DNA of 64,000 nt, taken from assembly GCF_013314895.1 (NCBI RefSeq), contig NZ_JABTYE010000003.1, positions 124,001 through 188,000 on the forward strand, written 5' to 3'. This document shows, piece by piece, positions 29,737 through 43,125 of this stretch. The notes below the pieces were generated by a model. That model saw only the letters and a program-made list of their open reading frames with translations. It had not been told where the DNA came from and searched no databases. How positions within the stretch are numbered: position 1 is the first letter of the stretch; each line of letters begins with the position of its first letter. Origin of the DNA: Cupriavidus gilardii (GTDB taxonomy: Bacteria > Pseudomonadota > Gammaproteobacteria > Burkholderiales > Burkholderiaceae). Made by a program: the position numbers and the translations under genes.

Positions 29737-29747
29737 GAGGGTCCTGC

Positions 29748-31877
<2,130 letters not shown>

Positions 31878-31962
31878 CGGGCAGCCTCGTTCGTCGGCCA
31901 TCGTCAGGCACCGTCCGCCATCGTCCTTCATCCCGACCAGCCAGCCACAAAGGAGTCTCATC

Positions 31963-34314
31963 ATGCCGCGCCAAGCCAACCCCGATGCCGCGCTGGCCTC
32001 GCTGCACCTGCTCGCCGAGCGCGCCGGCCTGCTGGTGCATTGGCAGGATGCCCAGGGGCGCGATCGCGTGGTCCCCGAAGATTCGCTGCGCGCCGTGCTC
32101 GAGCGGCTCGACCTGCCCTGCAAGACCATCGGCCAGTGCGAGGCGTCGCGGGCGCGGATGCTCGCCGACGACGCCGCCACCGCGCTGGCGCCGGTGCTGA
32201 CCGCGGACCAGGGCAAGCCGATCCGCGTGCCGCTCGCGCATACCCGGCAGGAGCAGCCGTTCCGGCTCGAACTGGAAGACGGCAGCGTGCAGACCGGCGT
32301 GGCGCGGCGCGATGCGCACAGCGCGCTGGTCGTGCCGGCGGTGCAGAGCTATGGCTACCATCGGCTGCTGCTGGGCGACGTCCAGGTGACGGTGGCGGTC
32401 GCGCCGCCCCGCTGCTTCGGCGTGCAGGACGCTCTGCGCGCGATCGGGCTTTCCGAGCAGGAGCGCGCCAGGCGCAAGCCCTGGGGCGCGTCGGTGCAGG
32501 TCTATGGTCTGCGTCGCGGCGCGCCGGCCGGCATGGGCGATCTGAGCGCGCTGGCGATGTTCGCCGAGGCGGCCGCGCGCGAAGGCGCCGACGCGTTGGC
32601 GATCAGCCCGCTGCACGCCGGCTTCGCCGCCTTTCCCGATCGCTACAGCCCGTACTCGCCGTCGAGCCGGCTGTTCCTGAACGTGCTCTATGCCGACCCC
32701 GCCCCGGTGTTCGGCCACGCCGCGGTGGCGCGCGCCATCTCGGCGCTGCAGCTCGGCGGCACCTTGCAGACGCTCGAGTCCAGGGCCGAGATCGACTGGC
32801 CGGCGGTCGCGCAGGCACGTCTGAAGCTGACGCGCTGGCTGTGGGACCACCGGGACCAGCTGCTGCCGGCGGACGCCGCCGACGATCTGGCCACCTTCCG
32901 CACCGAGGGCGGCACGCCGCTGCTCGCGCACGCCGCCTTCGAGGCCCTGCAGGCACAGCACCTGGCCCAGGCCGGCACCCGCGCCGAGATCCAGGTGGCC
33001 GCGGACTGGCGGCGCTGGCCGGTCACGCATCGCTCGCCGCAGGACGCGGCGCTGTCCGCCTTCGCCAGCGCCTTCCCCGACGAGATCGGCTACCACGTGT
33101 TCCTGCAATGGCTGGCCGAGGACGGGCTGCGCGCCGCGCAGCGCAGCGCCCGCGATGCCGGCATGGCGATCGGGCTGATCGGCGACCTCGCGGTTGGCAC
33201 CGATCCGACCGGCAGCCATGCCTGGACCCGGCAGAACGAGATGCTGCACGGATTTTCGGCCGGCGCCCCGCCCGACGTGTACAACGCGCAAGGCCAGAGC
33301 TGGGGCATCACGGTGTTTTCGCCGCGTGGCCTGCGCCGGCATGGCTACTCGGCGTTTATCGAGATGCTGCGCGCAAACCTCGCGCATGTCGGCGGGCTGC
33401 GCATCGACCATGCGCTCGGTCTGGCGCGGGTCTGGCTGGTGCCCGAAGGCGCGCCGCCGGACGCTGGTGCCTATCTGCGCTACCCGATGGACGACCTGCT
33501 GCGCTTGATTGCGCTCGAATCGTGGCGCCATCGCGCGATCATCATCGGCGAGAACCTCGGCACGGTGCCGGACACCTTCAACGCCACGCTGGCCGAACGC
33601 GGCATGCTCGGCATCGATGTGCTGTGGTTCGAGCGGACGCAGCGCCAGGGCGAAGGCAAGGACGAGGCCACGGGAGCGGCGGGCGGCAAATCCGGAGGGA
33701 AATCCGGCGCACGCTCGGCCAACGAAGAAACCGGGGCCATGAACAGCAACGCGGGCAGCGGTGCGGCAGGCCGTGCGGCCAGCAACACGGTACCCGAGCC
33801 GGCGCAAGACACCGCCGCGGCAGAGCCGGACGCCACCGCCGCCTTCGTGCCGCCGGAGCAATGGCCGCCCAATGCGGTCGCGACCTCGACCACGCACGAC
33901 CTGCCGACCATCGCCGGCTGGTGGGCCGGGCAGGACATCACCTGGCGCGCACGTCTGGGCCAGCTCGGCCCCGACGTGACCGAGGCCGCCGCCCGCTCGG
34001 AGCGCGCCCGCGACCGGCAGGCGCTGTGGCAGGCGCTGTGCGAGGCGGGGGTGGCCAGGGGCGAGGCGCCGGACCCCGATCGCGCCCCGGTCGCGACGAT
34101 CCTGGCCTGGCTGTCGCGCGCGCGCACGCCGCTGCGGCTGGTGCCGGTCGAAGATCTGCTGGCCGATGTCGAACAGCCCAATCTGCCCGGCACCACCAGC
34201 GGTCATCCGAACTGGCAGCGCAGGCTGCGCTTCGACGTGCAGGCGTTGTTCAGCCAGCCGGGCGTGCAGCGGCGCATCGACGCGCTGCGGACGGGTCGCG
34301 CGCCCAGGGGCTGA
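31963..34314 (+). CDS. malQ: 4-alpha-glucanotransferase (amylomaltase) with a disordered insert
   Basis: MalQ (GH77) transfers glucan segments between malto-oligosaccharides, recycling the short chains released by GlgX and GlgP. This 783-residue protein has an N-terminal beta domain (about 1-170), then the catalytic barrel starting GASVQVYGLR. The nucleophile is Asp482 in GGLRIDHALG, the acid Glu530 in IIGENLGTVP, and TTHDLPT follows near 645. A Gly/Ser/Ala/Asn-rich stretch of about 65 residues (562-626) is inserted between the last two motifs and is not part of the usual enzyme. AAAGGAGT supports the ATG. The 85 bases after glgX show repeated CCATCGTC units but no terminator. Confidence 0.93.
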   Translation: MPRQANPDAALASLHLLAERAGLLVHWQDAQGRDRVVPEDSLRAVLERLDLPCKTIGQCEASRARMLADDAATALAPVLTADQGKPIRVPLAHTRQEQPFRLELEDGSVQTGVARRDAHSALVVPAVQSYGYHRLLLGDVQVTVAVAPPRCFGVQDALRAIGLSEQERARRKPWGASVQVYGLRRGAPAGMGDLSALAMFAEAAAREGADALAISPLHAGFAAFPDRYSPYSPSSRLFLNVLYADPAPVFGHAAVARAISALQLGGTLQTLESRAEIDWPAVAQARLKLTRWLWDHRDQLLPADAADDLATFRTEGGTPLLAHAAFEALQAQHLAQAGTRAEIQVAADWRRWPVTHRSPQDAALSAFASAFPDEIGYHVFLQWLAEDGLRAAQRSARDAGMAIGLIGDLAVGTDPTGSHAWTRQNEMLHGFSAGAPPDVYNAQGQSWGITVFSPRGLRRHGYSAFIEMLRANLAHVGGLRIDHALGLARVWLVPEGAPPDAGAYLRYPMDDLLRLIALESWRHRAIIIGENLGTVPDTFNATLAERGMLGIDVLWFERTQRQGEGKDEATGAAGGKSGGKSGARSANEETGAMNSNAGSGAAGRAASNTVPEPAQDTAAAEPDATAAFVPPEQWPPNAVATSTTHDLPTIAGWWAGQDITWRARLGQLGPDVTEAAARSERARDRQALWQALCEAGVARGEAPDPDRAPVATILAWLSRARTPLRLVPVEDLLADVEQPNLPGTTSGHPNWQRRLRFDVQALFSQPGVQRRIDALRTGRAPRG

Positions 34315-34467
34315 GGCGCGGAACCACGTCGCCGCGCGATGCCGTCATGCCGCGCGCATCGCGCCGGCATACCGCACACAGAGGGCCACGGCGGCCAACG
34401 TGCCCCTGGCGCGCCGCTTGCATGGCAAGGTCGAAACGATTGCGATCTGCCAATACAAGGTCCTACC

Positions 34468-34833
34468 GTGCGAACCGTACTCGTCGTCGACGACGATCCT
34501 GCCATGGCCCACGCGATGGCCAGTGCCCTGAGCCGCGCCGGTTTTACCGTCGAGTTGGCCGAGGATGGGCTGGCCGGCTTCGATGCGGCACAGCGGCTGC
34601 ACCCCTCGGTGGTGGTCACCGACTGGGTGATGCCGCGCGGCGACGGCGCCTTGCTGTGTCACCTGCTGCTCGGCGATGCGTCGCTAAGTCGTACACCGAT
34701 TGTCGTTTTCACCAGCATCCAGACCCTGCCCGAGGTGCCGAATCCGAACGTGCGCTACTGCCGCAAGCCGTGCGCCCCGGATGCGCTGATCCGCACCATC
34801 GACGAACTGCTCGAGCACAGCGAGCCTTCCTGA
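34468..34833 (+). CDS. single-domain response regulator (CheY-like)
   Basis: This 121-residue protein is only a receiver domain: acidic pocket VDDDP at 7-11, phospho-acceptor Asp52 in VVTDWVMP, Thr/Ser near 81 in VVFTS, and Lys100 in CRKPCAP. It has no output domain, so it must act by binding a partner. It starts with GTG, with AAGG at 34457-34460; the in-frame open stretch upstream to 34339 has no domain and is rejected. It follows malQ by 153 bases. A possible sensor partner is the hybrid histidine kinase at 45916-48063, which already has its own receiver; this pairing is only inferred. The final codons repeat GAGCCTTCCT twice. Confidence 0.85.
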   Translation: MRTVLVVDDDPAMAHAMASALSRAGFTVELAEDGLAGFDAAQRLHPSVVVTDWVMPRGDGALLCHLLLGDASLSRTPIVVFTSIQTLPEVPNPNVRYCRKPCAPDALIRTIDELLEHSEPS

Positions 34834-34863
34834 GCCTTCCTGAGACGTCTTTGGGGCGCCGCC

Positions 34864-35976
34864 CTAGCCGCGGGCGGCGGACGTCGCGCTCTGCGCTTCG
34901 AGCAGCGCCAGCAACCGCGTCTCATCCATGCTCAGGGCCGCGACCGCGCGGCGGCACTGCGCGCAGGCCGCCATCTGCTCGTTCATATAGGCGTCGACCA
35001 CCGTCGGGTGGACATAGCACTGGCGGCATACCGCCACCGTATTGCGCAGACGCCGGGCCACGATCTTGATGGTGGCCGCCACTGCGCGCTTGCGGGCAGC
35101 CTCGGTCTCCGCCGCCGGCGCCTTGCGCAGTTCGGCCAGCGCATGCACGCTGCCGGCCCAGGTGCGGAAGTCCTTGGCGGTGAAATCCTCGCCGGCCAGC
35201 TCGCGCAGATACGCGTTGACGTCGTCCGAGCCGACCTCGCGGATCTGGCCGTCCTCGTCGCGGTACTTGAACAGATGCTGGCCAGGCAGATCGGCGCAGC
35301 TGCGCACCAGCCGCGCCAGCTGGCGGTCCTGCAGCGTCACGTCGTGCTCGACGCCGCTCTTGCCGGTAAACAGGAAGCGCAGCCGGCTGCCGCGCACCTG
35401 CACGTGGCGGCGCCGCAGCGTGGTCAGGCCATAAGTACGGTTCTGGCGCGCGTAGCGCCGGCTGCCGACCCGCACCAGCGTGGCGTCGAGCAGCAGCAGC
35501 ACGGCGGCCAGCACCTTCTCGCGCGGCATGCCGTTGCGCTGCAGGTCGCGCCGGGCACGCCGCCGCAAGCGCGGCAGCGCGCGGCCGAACGCCAGCAGCC
35601 GGTCGTACTTGTTTTCGTCGCGCAGCGCGATCCAGGCGGGGTGGTAGCGGTACTGCTTGCGGCCGCGGGCGTCGCGGCCGGTCGCCTGGATATGGCCGCG
35701 CGGATCCGGACAGATCCAGACGTCCTGGTAGGCCGGCGGAATCGCCAGCGCGTCGATGCGGGCAATGGTGTCGCGATCGCGGATGCGCGTGCCGTCCGGC
35801 GCAAAGTAGGCAAAGCGGCCGCGCACCAGGCGCCGCGTGATGCCTGGCCCGGTGTCGTTGACATAACGGACTCCGGGCGGCAATTCCTCCCTCGCCGCCG
35901 CTGTCGCGGCCGCTTCCGTGGTTCCTGCCGTCGTCCCTGCTGTCACGCTCTCAGCGGCTGGCGTCGAAGCGCGCAT
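34864..35976 (-). CDS. DNA topoisomerase IB (poxvirus type)
   Basis: This is a bacterial type IB topoisomerase of 370 residues, which relaxes supercoils through a 3'-phosphotyrosyl link. The N-terminal domain has VRYVNDTGPGITRR and FAYFAPDGTRI, then IDALAIPPAYQDVWICPDP. The catalytic domain carries VRVGSRRYARQNRTYGLTTLR (region), KDFRTWAGS and the active Tyr321 in QCYVHPTVV. Two Cys pairs near residues 318-321 and 340-343 (CRQCY, CAQC) may be incidental. The first 30 residues are Ala/Thr-rich and likely disordered. It sits convergent to the response regulator and divergent from glgP, inside an otherwise sugar-metabolic island. Confidence 0.93.
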   Translation of the reverse strand: MRASTPAAESVTAGTTAGTTEAAATAAAREELPPGVRYVNDTGPGITRRLVRGRFAYFAPDGTRIRDRDTIARIDALAIPPAYQDVWICPDPRGHIQATGRDARGRKQYRYHPAWIALRDENKYDRLLAFGRALPRLRRRARRDLQRNGMPREKVLAAVLLLLDATLVRVGSRRYARQNRTYGLTTLRRRHVQVRGSRLRFLFTGKSGVEHDVTLQDRQLARLVRSCADLPGQHLFKYRDEDGQIREVGSDDVNAYLRELAGEDFTAKDFRTWAGSVHALAELRKAPAAETEAARKRAVAATIKIVARRLRNTVAVCRQCYVHPTVVDAYMNEQMAACAQCRRAVAALSMDETRLLALLEAQSATSAARG

Positions 35977-36350
35977 CGTGGCTCCCGTCTCCGCCCTTCC
36001 CGTTCGGCGCCGTGCCGTGCCGCTTGTCGCGCCCGCCGTTCGTCACGCCGTTGTCCAGGATGGCATTCCGACAGTAGTCCGGGGCGGCGCCCGCGTCATC
36101 CGGCCGCGCGCGCAATCGTTTGTAGGAATGGGACGACATCGCGGCCGGGGTCCGCCGGTGTTCTGCCTCTGCCGCTCGCTGCAGAGGGGAGCAGATCCGT
36201 CCTAACCGTTTTCTACAAACTCACCAATAATGGGCAACAAGCTCGCAACAACCGCCCGGCGCCCTGCCCCACCGTTCAAACGAAACGCGCCTGCCCCGGG
36301 CAAGGTACGTCTCTTGCAGCTCCATCCGGTTTTCAAACCGGAGGACCGCC
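35977..36350. other. 374-base divergent region between topoisomerase IB and glgP
   Basis: I see no gene. A 7-bp hairpin CCTCTGC/GCAGAGG lies at 36166-36187. TTTGTAGGAAT at 36119-36129 and, on the other strand, TTTGTAGAAAAC (complement near 36208-36219) recall half of the dyad upstream of glgE and glgA. An AATAAT lies at 36224-36229. A leader hairpin follows at 36326-36341. Confidence 0.5.
36326..36341 (+). promoter_or_regulatory. leader hairpin that overlaps the glgP ribosome site
   Basis: CCGGTTTTCAAACCGG has 7-bp arms with a 2-base centre. Its right arm runs into the Shine-Dalgarno CGGAGGA (36339-36345), and the ATG is at 36351. Pairing would hide part of the ribosome site, which may limit glgP translation. 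A 2-base loop is tight, so two inner pairs are likely to stay open. Confidence 0.45.
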
Positions 36351-38906
<2,556 letters not shown>

Positions 38907-38912
<6 letters not shown>

Positions 38913-38921
38913 TTCTTACAT
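38907..38921. promoter_or_regulatory. dyad ATGTA-N5-TACAT upstream of glgA
   Basis: ATGTA (38907-38911) and TACAT (38917-38921) are perfect arms around GTTCT, starting inside the last glgP codons. The core TGTAGTTCTTACA matches the dyad upstream of glgE in 12 of 13 bases with the same spacing. It is a candidate shared regulator site. Confidence 0.5.
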
Positions 38922-38926
38922 CAACC

Positions 38927-39002
38927 GGCGGAGGCTTTACGCAGCGCTTGTTTCAACGGTTACGAACTGGTTACGCAAATCGTTGAACGCAAAGCCTTCG
39001 CC
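38927..39002 (+). repeat. two-stage hairpin and direct repeats in the glgP-glgA gap
   Basis: GGCGGAGGCTTT (38927-38938) pairs with AAAGCCTTCGCC (38991-39002) with one mismatch. Inside it, TTCAACG (38952-38958) pairs with CGTTGAA (38981-38987). The apical part has two GGTTACG repeats 11 bases apart (38958 and 38969), one helical turn. No T tract follows. It could be a structured leader or a two-site regulator target before glgA. Confidence 0.55.
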
Positions 39003-39137
39003 AAACTCCCGCCACGCTGGCATGCCATTCGCATGGCTCCAGCGCTTCACGCGCCGGGGCTGCGGCAACGCTCCGCGAAGGAAGCGCAACAGCGGCGGTG
39101 CAGCCCGGCCGCCGCCCCAACTACCAGCGCATTCAGA

Positions 39138-40946
39138 ATGGCGGAGATCAACTTGAACACGAACGTGCTATTCGTGGCGGCCGAGGCCATGCCCTTGGCC
39201 AAGACAGGCGGCTTGGGAGATGTCGTCAGCGGGCTGGCCCGCGCCCTGCAGCAGCGGGGCCTCGATGTCACGATCCTGTTGCCGGGCTATCCGCAGGCCC
39301 TGGCCGGCGCCGTGGGGCTACGCAGCCTCGGCGCCCTGAAACTTGCCGACAGCGCGCCCGGGCTGGCGCTGCCGCCGGGACACAGTCAGATGCGGCTGAT
39401 GCATGGCCGCCTGCCGGGAAGCGACGTCCAGGTCGCCCTGCTCGATTGCCCCTCGTTCTACGACCGGGCCGGTACGCCCTACACCGATCCGACCGGGCGG
39501 GACTTCGCGGACAACCCGCAGCGTTTCGCCGCGCTGGCGCATGCCGCCACCGCGATCGCCGCGGGCCGCACGCCGCTGCCGGTGCCCGCTGCCGTGCACG
39601 CGCACGACTGGCATGCCGGGCTGACGCCGCTGCTGATGCGCGCCGCCGGGCTCGATACGCCCAGCATCGTCACGATCCACAACCTCGCCTTCCAGGGCAT
39701 CTTCCCGCTGTGCCTGGGGCGCCAGCTCGGCCTGCCGGAAGACTGCCTGACGGCGGACGGCGTCGAGTTCTGGGGCAAGCTCAATTTCCTCAAGGCCGGC
39801 ATCCGCTATGCCGACCGCGTCACCACCGTCAGCCACAACTATGCGCAGGAGATGCTGACGCCGCAGTTCGGCCACGGGCTGGAAGGGCTGCTGCAGGCGC
39901 GGCGCGATGTGCTGGGCGCGATCCCGAACGGCATCGATACCGACGACTGGGATCCCGCCAGCGACGATCTGCTGCCGCGCTGCTATACGCCCAATTCAAT
40001 GGCCGGCAAGCGGGCCTGCAAGGCGGCGCTGCAGAACCGCTTCGGGCTGCCGGCCGATCCCGCCGCGCCCCTGGTCGCGATGGGCAGCCGCCTGACCCAC
40101 CAGAAGATGGCCGATGTCGCGCTGAGCGCGATCGAGCGCGCACTCCAGGCCGACGACAGCGTGCAGTTTGCCGTGCTCGGCTGCGGCGAGGCCGCGATCG
40201 AACGGGGCTTCGAGGCCCTGGCTGCGCGCTATCCCGAGCGCGTGGGCGTGTCGATCGGCTATCGCGAGGAAACCGCGCACCTGCTGCATGCAGGCGCCGA
40301 CGTGCTGCTGCACGGCAGCCGCTTCGAGCCCTTCGGTCTGACGCCGGTCTATGCGATGCGCTACGGCACGGTGCCGGTCGCCTCCCGCGTCGGCGGCCTG
40401 GTCGATACCGTGCGCGATGCCGGCCATGGCCCGACCCCACAGCCAGGCGCCACCGGCTTCCTGTTCGACGGCGAAACCGCCGAGGCCATGAGCGCGGCGA
40501 TCGAACGCGCGCTGCAATGGCTGCGGCGGCCGCGTGCCTGGAAGGTCCTGCAGCGCGCCGGCATGCAGGCGCCGTTCTGCTGGACCCAACCGGCCGCGCA
40601 ATACCTGTCGCTGTACAGCGCGCTGTCGCCCGCGCTCGCGTCGGCGCTGGCAATGCAGCGGGCTGCCGAGCGTGCCGCCGAACTGGTGCAGGCGGACGCC
40701 GCGCCCGAGCCGCAACGACAGGCGCAACGACAGCCGCAGCGCGCGCCGCGCTCCACGCCGGCCATCGCTCCGGTCATGGCGTCGGTCATGGCGCCGGAGC
40801 CCGTGCCGGAACTGGCGATCCAGGCGGCCTCTTCGCGGCGGCGCAGCCGCGGCGCACGCGTGGACCGCCGCGCGGTGAGCGTGGAGGCTGGCCCGGCTGC
40901 CAGCAGCGGCGGATTCGGCGATGCGCTGCCGACCGCGGCCGCCTGA
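39138..40946 (+). CDS. glgA: glycogen synthase GlgA
   Basis: GlgA (GT5) extends alpha-1,4 glucan with ADP-glucose; related enzymes can also use glucose-1-phosphate to make maltose-1-phosphate. The N-terminus VLFVAAEAMPLAKTGGLGDVVSGL holds the KTGGLGDV nucleotide loop, VHAHDWHAGL lies near 155, IPNGID near 260, and the donor site HGSRFEPFGLTPVYAMRYGTVP (region near 395) is intact. At 602 residues it has about 110 extra at the C-terminus, rich in Ala, Gln, Arg and Pro. ATG 39138 lacks a clear ribosome site. TTG 39153 has GGAG six bases before it and would give a start closer to the family, so it is a serious alternative. No glgC for ADP-glucose supply lies in the window. Confidence 0.92.
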   Translation: MAEINLNTNVLFVAAEAMPLAKTGGLGDVVSGLARALQQRGLDVTILLPGYPQALAGAVGLRSLGALKLADSAPGLALPPGHSQMRLMHGRLPGSDVQVALLDCPSFYDRAGTPYTDPTGRDFADNPQRFAALAHAATAIAAGRTPLPVPAAVHAHDWHAGLTPLLMRAAGLDTPSIVTIHNLAFQGIFPLCLGRQLGLPEDCLTADGVEFWGKLNFLKAGIRYADRVTTVSHNYAQEMLTPQFGHGLEGLLQARRDVLGAIPNGIDTDDWDPASDDLLPRCYTPNSMAGKRACKAALQNRFGLPADPAAPLVAMGSRLTHQKMADVALSAIERALQADDSVQFAVLGCGEAAIERGFEALAARYPERVGVSIGYREETAHLLHAGADVLLHGSRFEPFGLTPVYAMRYGTVPVASRVGGLVDTVRDAGHGPTPQPGATGFLFDGETAEAMSAAIERALQWLRRPRAWKVLQRAGMQAPFCWTQPAAQYLSLYSALSPALASALAMQRAAERAAELVQADAAPEPQRQAQRQPQRAPRSTPAIAPVMASVMAPEPVPELAIQAASSRRRSRGARVDRRAVSVEAGPAASSGGFGDALPTAAA

Positions 40947-41045
40947 TGCGCTGCCAGATACCGCAATCCGGCGGGACGGCAAGGTGCACGGGCCTCGCCC
41001 CGTGGCCGGTCCCGCCGCCCGCTTTCCATCGATACGGAATTCATC

Positions 41046-43106
41046 ATGAGCGTTGAGCCGAACCCCGCCGCCGCGGCAGCCGCGGCCCAGCCGCGCCGCG
41101 GCTGGGAAACGTTGGGCACCGCGCCGGCGCCCGCGCCGCTTGGCGGCGAGTCCGAGGCCGCGCCGGCGCGCCACCCGCGCTTCGGACCCTTGCGACTGGC
41201 CGATGGCCGCACCTGCTTCCGGCTGTGGGCCCCGGATCTGGAGGCGCAGGGAGAGATTCCCCGGCTCGAGATTCACGATGCCGGCCCGGTGCTGATGACG
41301 CCGGCTGGCGACGGCTGGTTCGAGGCGACGGCGGCGTGTTGCGAGGGCGCGCGCTACTGGTTCCGCCTCGCCGACGGCACCATCGTGCCGGACCCCGCCT
41401 CGCGGGCACAGGCCGGCGACGTGCACGGCGCCAGCGTGGTGGTCAACCCGGCCACCTACCAGTGGTGCCACCCCTTCTGGCAGGGCCGACCCTGGCACGA
41501 AGCGATCATCTACGAAATGCACGTCGGCCTGTGCGGCGGCTACGCCGGCGCCGCGCGCGAACTGCCGCGGCTGGCCGCGCTGGGCTTTACCGCGGTCGAA
41601 CTGATGCCGCTGGCCGAGTTTCCCGGCAGCCGCAACTGGGGCTACGACGGCGTGCTGCCGTTTGCGCCCGAGTCCAGCTATGGCACGCCCGATCAGCTGC
41701 GGGCACTGATCGACGCGGCGCACGGCCTGGGCATGATGGTGCTGCTCGACGTGGTCTATAACCACTTCGGGCCCGAGGGAAACTACCTGCCGCGCTACGC
41801 CAGCGCCTTCTTCCGCGAGGATGTGCGCACGCCATGGGGGCCGGCGATCGACTTCCGCCGCCAGGAGGTGCGCGACTTCTTCACCGAGAACGCCAGCTAC
41901 TGGCTGGAGGACTTCCGCTTCGACGGGCTGCGGCTCGACGCCGTGCATGCCATCGCGGACGAGGGTTGGCTGGCCGAACTGGCCCCGACGCTGCGACAGC
42001 GTTGCGCCGGCCGCCAGATCCATCTGGTACTGGAAAACGACCATAACGACGCGGAGCTGCTCGCCGGCGGCTACGACGCGCAGTGGAACGACGACGCCCA
42101 CCACGTGCTGCATGTGCTGCTGACCGGCGAATACGACGGCTATTACGCGGACTATGGCGCAGTGGTCGCACCGGAATTCGGCGCGGGCGCCGACGCCGCG
42201 CACCGGGCCGACTCCGGCAATCATCCCGGCCCCGACTACGGCCGCGCCTACGACCAGGATGCGGCGCCGCGCGGCGATCATCAGCCGCTCGGCCCCACCA
42301 CCCACCATCTGGCGCGCGTGCTGGCCGAAGGCTTCGCCTATCAAGGCGAGGCATCGCCGCATCGCACGCGGGAATCGGGCGGCGACAAGCCGGTCCATCG
42401 CGGACAGCGCAGCGCGCATCTGCCGCCGACCGCGTTCATCAGCTTCCTGCAGAACCACGACCAGATCGGCAACCGCGCCTTCGGCGAGCGCATCACGGTG
42501 CTGGCTCGGCCGCGCCCGCTGCGCGCCGCGATCGCGTTGCAGATGCTGTGTCCGCAGATCCCGATGGTGTTCATGGGCGAGGAAGGCGGTACGCAGACGC
42601 CCTTTCTCTATTTCACCAGCCACCCGCCCGAGCTGGCCGAGGCGGTCCGCGAAGGTCGCCGGCGCGAATTCGGCTCGATGGCCGGCTTTGCCGACGGTGC
42701 CCGCGCGGACAACATCCCGGACCCCAACGCGCCGACCACCTTCGAGGCATCGCGTCCGCAGTTCGAACCGGATGGCGACTACGTGCAGTACTACAAGACG
42801 CTGATCACGCTGCGCCGGCGGGAACTGCTTCCCCGGCTGCCCGGCGCGCGCTGCGAAGGCGTCGCCGTGCTCGGCGACGCGGCGGTGCGCGCCAGCTGGC
42901 GCATGGGAGACGGCGCGCGGCTGACGCTCTGGACCAATCTTGGCGACGCGGTGGTGGCCTGCGGCGATGCGCCGCAAGGCGAGCTGCTGGCCGAGAGCGA
43001 GGCCGGCGCGGCCCGCCAGCTGGAAGCGGGCACGCTGTCTGCCGGCGTCACGATCGCCTATCTCCAACCTGGACGACAGACGCCGTCCGCAGACACCACC
43101 GGCTGA
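41046..43106 (+). CDS. treZ: malto-oligosyltrehalose trehalohydrolase
   Basis: TreZ releases free trehalose from the end of a maltooligosyl trehalose. This 686-residue GH13 protein has a CBM48-like domain (FRLWAPDLEAQ near 58), then the barrel with YEMHVGLCGG, DVVYNHFGPEGNY, nucleophile Asp298 in GLRLDAVHAI, Glu330 in LVLENDHND and FLQNHDQIGNRA. The first 40 residues are Ala/Pro-rich. It lies 99 bases after glgA and 19 before treY, an operon with its partner enzyme. The product trehalose can return to glucan through the TreS-Mak and GlgE enzymes encoded upstream. Confidence 0.94.
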   Translation: MSVEPNPAAAAAAAQPRRGWETLGTAPAPAPLGGESEAAPARHPRFGPLRLADGRTCFRLWAPDLEAQGEIPRLEIHDAGPVLMTPAGDGWFEATAACCEGARYWFRLADGTIVPDPASRAQAGDVHGASVVVNPATYQWCHPFWQGRPWHEAIIYEMHVGLCGGYAGAARELPRLAALGFTAVELMPLAEFPGSRNWGYDGVLPFAPESSYGTPDQLRALIDAAHGLGMMVLLDVVYNHFGPEGNYLPRYASAFFREDVRTPWGPAIDFRRQEVRDFFTENASYWLEDFRFDGLRLDAVHAIADEGWLAELAPTLRQRCAGRQIHLVLENDHNDAELLAGGYDAQWNDDAHHVLHVLLTGEYDGYYADYGAVVAPEFGAGADAAHRADSGNHPGPDYGRAYDQDAAPRGDHQPLGPTTHHLARVLAEGFAYQGEASPHRTRESGGDKPVHRGQRSAHLPPTAFISFLQNHDQIGNRAFGERITVLARPRPLRAAIALQMLCPQIPMVFMGEEGGTQTPFLYFTSHPPELAEAVREGRRREFGSMAGFADGARADNIPDPNAPTTFEASRPQFEPDGDYVQYYKTLITLRRRELLPRLPGARCEGVAVLGDAAVRASWRMGDGARLTLWTNLGDAVVACGDAPQGELLAESEAGAARQLEAGTLSAGVTIAYLQPGRQTPSADTTG

Positions 43107-43125
43107 ACGCCGGGCGCTTGCCACC

